Shown here: piece after piece, positions 61,216-64,000 of the stretch
Position numbering within the stretch: the first letter of the stretch is position 1
Layout of the letters: every line of letters begins with the position of its first letter
From: Gossypium raimondii
Lineage: Eukaryota > Streptophyta > Magnoliopsida > Malvales > Malvaceae
Length of the DNA stretch: 64,000 nt
Assembly (NCBI RefSeq): GCF_025698545.1
Contig: NC_068575.1
Span: 58,351,980 to 58,415,979 of the forward strand
Reading direction: 5' to 3'
Notes under the pieces: generated by a model
What the model was told of the DNA's origin: nothing
The model's database searches: none
What the model saw: the letters and a program-made list of their open reading frames with translations, nothing else
Program-made: the position numbers and the translations under genes

Positions 61216-61618
61216 TAAGTCACCCACGTTTTTCCTGCTTATATCATCTATCTTCCATGTTTTGGCCCACACCCCAAGGCTTGGTTGGTTTGTAATTTAT
61301 AATAACATAAAACCACATACATATTTTTCTAAATATAAACGCCTAATTTCAATTTTTATTTGTTGGCTTGGCATTTGGCAATATCTTCTTTAATGTAAAC
61401 GCCCCTTGGTAGGTTCACGTCATTTTAATTTAAAATGAGATAACATAAATACTTACTTTTTTTTAAGAAATTGTGATCATCAATAGAAATAATAAATAAT
61501 AAGAATATAAAATTACAATAAATAAATTACTATAATTTGATACATAATGTCATGTTTATAAAATAATTTTAAAAAAGTTAAAAAGGCAAATGGGCACTAA
61601 CTACAACATTAGAATAAT

Positions 61619-61858
61619 TCAGAGGCGAATCTAGAGGGGCTGACAGAGGCCCTAGCCAGCCCTAAAGTAGAAAATTGTTATTTAAGCTATTTAGAAATTT
61701 TTAAAATTTTAAATTAGTAAAGGTAAAATTACACTTTGCCCTTTTGAAATTATAAAAATTTGATTTAATCTTTTAAAAATTATAAAGATATATACTATTA
61801 AAAATTAAAATTTTATTTTGGCCCTTTACAAAATTTTCTGACTTCACCCCTGGAAGAA
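61619..61858. repeat. Short repeat with inverted-repeat ends (MITE-like)
   Basis: The left end TTCAGAGGCGAATCTAGAGG and the reverse complement of the right end (TTCCAGGGGTGAAGTCAGAA) are similar. The interior is AT-rich (AGGTAAAATTACACTTTGCC, ATTTTATTTTGGCCC). Non-coding. No clear target duplication. Confidence 0.5.
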
Positions 61859-62473
61859 TCTAGAGAAAAATAAAAAAAAATGTGTCAACTTAATCAAACT
61901 ATTTATGTTTGTATCATATAGTTGTCCATAAATATCGTAATAAATCTCATATATATATATATATATCAAAACATAAGTAAAAATGAAAACACATTTACTT
62001 TTAAACAACACATTATAAAAATGATAATATGAATTTAAATTTAAAACAAAATAAAAATGACGAAGAATAATGTTGAAAAAGTCATGAAAAATAATGAGCC
62101 GAAGGTCCACGGCCCGGCTGCCGAAACAAAATTTAATCTAAAAAAAATTGACGGCTAGGGTTTTTCACCACGAATAAATATTTTTCTAAATACATACTTC
62201 GTTTATAGGCCTAGTTGGCAATATATGTGTATCGTCGCTCACATCAATTTCAGTGACGGGTGTGTTTCCATGAAATTGATCTCATCCGAACAATCCGGCG
62301 CTAGCTGGGAATGAAGGAGCCATCTTCACTTTGACTTTGTTTTATGGTTTCCCCTTCCACACGTATACCCATATATTTTTCTTACTAACGCTTGAGTCTC
62401 TTTGATCTTCTATCTCCTCCCTCCTCCCCACCCCATAATTTCTTAACTTGTTTTTACTGGGGATCGGATCGTA

Positions 62474-62893
62474 ATGGTCTCCGAAGATTTTAGCTTCCCG
62501 AAAATCACCAACCCTTTGCCTCAATTCACGTCTTTACCATCGTTATGGCGTGTAACTTCCTTGGTATATCCCGAATATGGAGATAATAATGAAGAAGAGG
62601 AAGAACCGATGAGAAGGAAGAACTTGTCCGTCTCCTGCTTATCATCGGAAAGTGAAGCGAACAAGAGAGACGGTGAAGACAGGGAGAAAATGGACATGCT
62701 GTGGGAGGAATTCAACGAAGAACTCAAACGTGCCTCTTCTTTGCGCAGCCGGAAAGAGGTGAAGGAGGCCATGAACAGTGGGACGGGGATGATGATTTAC
62801 CCCAAGAAACAGAGTAAGATCAGCTTGTTGGCGGTGATGAAGACCTTGAAGATCAAGATCTTTTACCTTGGCAACTTGGTTTTAAAGAACTAA
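62474..62893 (+). CDS. Small plant protein of unknown function, 139 aa
   Basis: An open frame with clear coding composition (G/C-rich third positions, unlike the AT-rich flanks) from MVSEDFSFPKITNPLPQFTS to GNLVLKN. It has a short Phe/Pro-rich N-terminus with SLPSLWRVTSLVYPE, an acidic run (NNEEEEEP), a Ser-rich middle, the motif EKMDMLWEEFNEELKRASSL at about residues 71-90, and a hydrophobic C-terminal segment (SLLAVMKTLKIKIFYLGN). The DMLWEEFNEEL motif is reminiscent of uncharacterised plant proteins, but I cannot assign a family or function. No introns are evident. The upstream region contains a TATA-like CATATATTT about 100 bp before the ATG. The minus-strand frame across the same DNA is a shadow. 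Confidence 0.72.
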   Translation: MVSEDFSFPKITNPLPQFTSLPSLWRVTSLVYPEYGDNNEEEEEPMRRKNLSVSCLSSESEANKRDGEDREKMDMLWEEFNEELKRASSLRSRKEVKEAMNSGTGMMIYPKKQSKISLLAVMKTLKIKIFYLGNLVLKN

Positions 62894-63774
62894 GTAAACC
62901 CCTCATCATTATAAACAGGGTTTTAGTTAATGTTTCGCTTGTCGAGTAAAGGGAGGAGAGGACTTGCTCTATCTTCAAAAACTTAACCTGGGCTGGGTTT
63001 CATTCGTATCAAGTGATTCTTCCTTGGTGATTAAGCTCCTCATCATTATGCTTGTAATTCGCCTCGAAAGCGAGCTGTATATGTATATTAGAAATTTTAC
63101 ATATATATGCATGTATAACTATACTAAGTGTTGGTTTGGATATAGAACTAACCTCTTCATTATTATTGTTCCCGATTGAAAGAATATTTGTTTTGATCAC
63201 TTGAGTTTCATGCTCCAGGCTTAAGACTGTTGGTGTATGCATGCTAATTAAGATTTAATCAGATCAATTAGAATATACATGTTATATCAAATAGTGTTAT
63301 TATGAACCAACTTAATTTTTCTCTATCAATATATTTGATTCTACTCATGTTTTTCTTCTAACTAGTCATTACGTCGAATATTTTAGAGTCTAAATAGGAG
63401 AAAAGTTACATATGAATTATTTATTTTATTCACATTCTCAAAATCGAGACTTGTTTAATGGATATTGAAATTCTTATCATTCAATTTGATAAACATAGAT
63501 ATATAAAAGTATTAAATGAATAAATTAAACCTTGTAAGACACAACAACATAAAATATATATGTAAGGTATTTGTATATATATGATTTTTAGTATATGTAT
63601 TAATTAATACAATATCAAAAATATAAAATTGATATTATATAGTATTATAAGGAGTGCCATAATTATTTTAAAAATTGTGCAGTTTACCAAAATTTCCATA
63701 TTCCACTATCCTTATTCACCCAAAAAAAGAAAAAAAGAAACTCTTGGTTTGAAGCAGCTGGGATATTGCAATCC
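62894..63774. other. 3' flank and intergenic, no gene seen
   Basis: Likely 3'UTR of the 139-residue gene, then AT-rich DNA. Near 63720-63740 an A-rich run precedes the stop side of the minus-strand lipase gene. Confidence 0.55.
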
Positions 63775-63999
63775 CTAGAGTTGAGCCATTTGCTTAACAT
63801 TGATGGGATAGCATGCAGATTGAGGGCCTGAATATGCCTTTTGAGCTATAATCTTATTGAAAGCTTGGGTTGGATGGTAAGCATCCCAAAACACGTATTC
63901 GTCCCTATTCGTGCATGGGATTGAAAATGGAAGACACGTTATTTGCCCTTTGTTTCTTCCAACCCCACAACACCCTTTATCCACCACTTTAAATCCTGC
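63775..63999 (-). CDS. GDSL esterase/lipase, C-terminal part (runs off the window)
   Basis: The frame is open from the window edge to TAG at 63775-63777, about 74 codons. It reads AGFKVVDKGCCGVGRNKGQI then TCLPFSIPCTNRDEYVFWDA and YHPTQAFNKIIAQKAYSGPQ, ending INVKQMAQL. The GCCGxGxxxGxxxCLP segment and the WDAxHPT block V, holding the catalytic Asp and His, are diagnostic of plant SGNH/GDSL lipases of the At1g29670 type. These are secreted esterases of about 360 residues. The N-terminal blocks with the Ser, Gly and Asn residues and the signal peptide lie beyond position 64000. What is visible is intact. Confidence 0.92.
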   Translation of the reverse strand, partial: AGFKVVDKGCCGVGRNKGQITCLPFSIPCTNRDEYVFWDAYHPTQAFNKIIAQKAYSGPQSACYPINVKQMAQL

Positions 64000-64000
64000 A

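Noticed and set aside
1-64000. CRISPR arrays, bacterial operons, tRNA or rRNA genes, organelle insertions
   Set aside because: No regularly spaced direct repeats with unique spacers, no ribosomal sequence and no recognisable chloroplast or mitochondrial gene; tRNAs could be missed by eye, so absence is not proven.

Overview
The window looks like AT-rich nuclear DNA of a eudicot plant. Genes are intron-rich with GT-AG introns, several have 5'UTR introns, and the products are plant types (NIPA-type Mg transporter, TOL protein, DYAD/AM1 family, PADRE/DUF4228, CYP78A, GDSL lipase). The mix of small MITEs reminds me of Gossypium or another Malvaceae, but that is inference, not something the sequence proves.

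Layout. 1-6436: non-coding DNA, then the 3' part of an autonomous-type PIF/Harbinger transposon (HARBI1-like transposase and Myb/SANT-like protein, both with broken frames). 6437-6912: an RNase H relic. 6913-10008: a second, non-autonomous member of the same transposon family carrying exons of three cellular genes. 10384-15310: a MITE, an intact DUF4228 gene and a decayed LINE-type zf-RVT/RNase H relic. 17868-22699 (-): complete NIPA-type magnesium transporter, nine coding exons. 27156-33176 (+): complete TOM1-like (TOL5-like) gene, nine coding exons. 34847-35599 (-): intact 20S proteasome alpha subunit PAC1, intronless CDS with a 5'UTR intron. 39471-41530 (-): DYAD/AMEIOTIC1-family gene, seven coding exons. 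43882-44772 (-): CYP78A pseudogene. 46132-49947: a third member of the transposon family with captured exons, including a SPOUT methyltransferase gene. 51108-52771 (-): acyl-CoA thioesterase 13-like gene, three exons. 53086-53567: hAT-type MITE with an 8-bp target duplication. 53704-55841: a truncated fourth transposon-family fragment carrying 20S proteasome alpha-2 (PAB1) exons. 56.5-61.9 kb: several MITEs in otherwise empty DNA. 62474-62893: small plant protein of unknown function. 63775-end (-): C-terminus of a GDSL esterase/lipase.

The host genes are unrelated housekeeping, transport or development genes and form no pathway. The unifying theme is the transposon family: one transposase-bearing copy and three gene-capturing derivatives. 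In all four, coding sequence (transposase or captured exons) reads in the same direction, away from a CT-rich terminus and toward a terminus built from repeats of an ATTGGATTAGAGGTGT-like unit. This oriented exon capture by PIF/Harbinger elements is the most interesting signal in the window.
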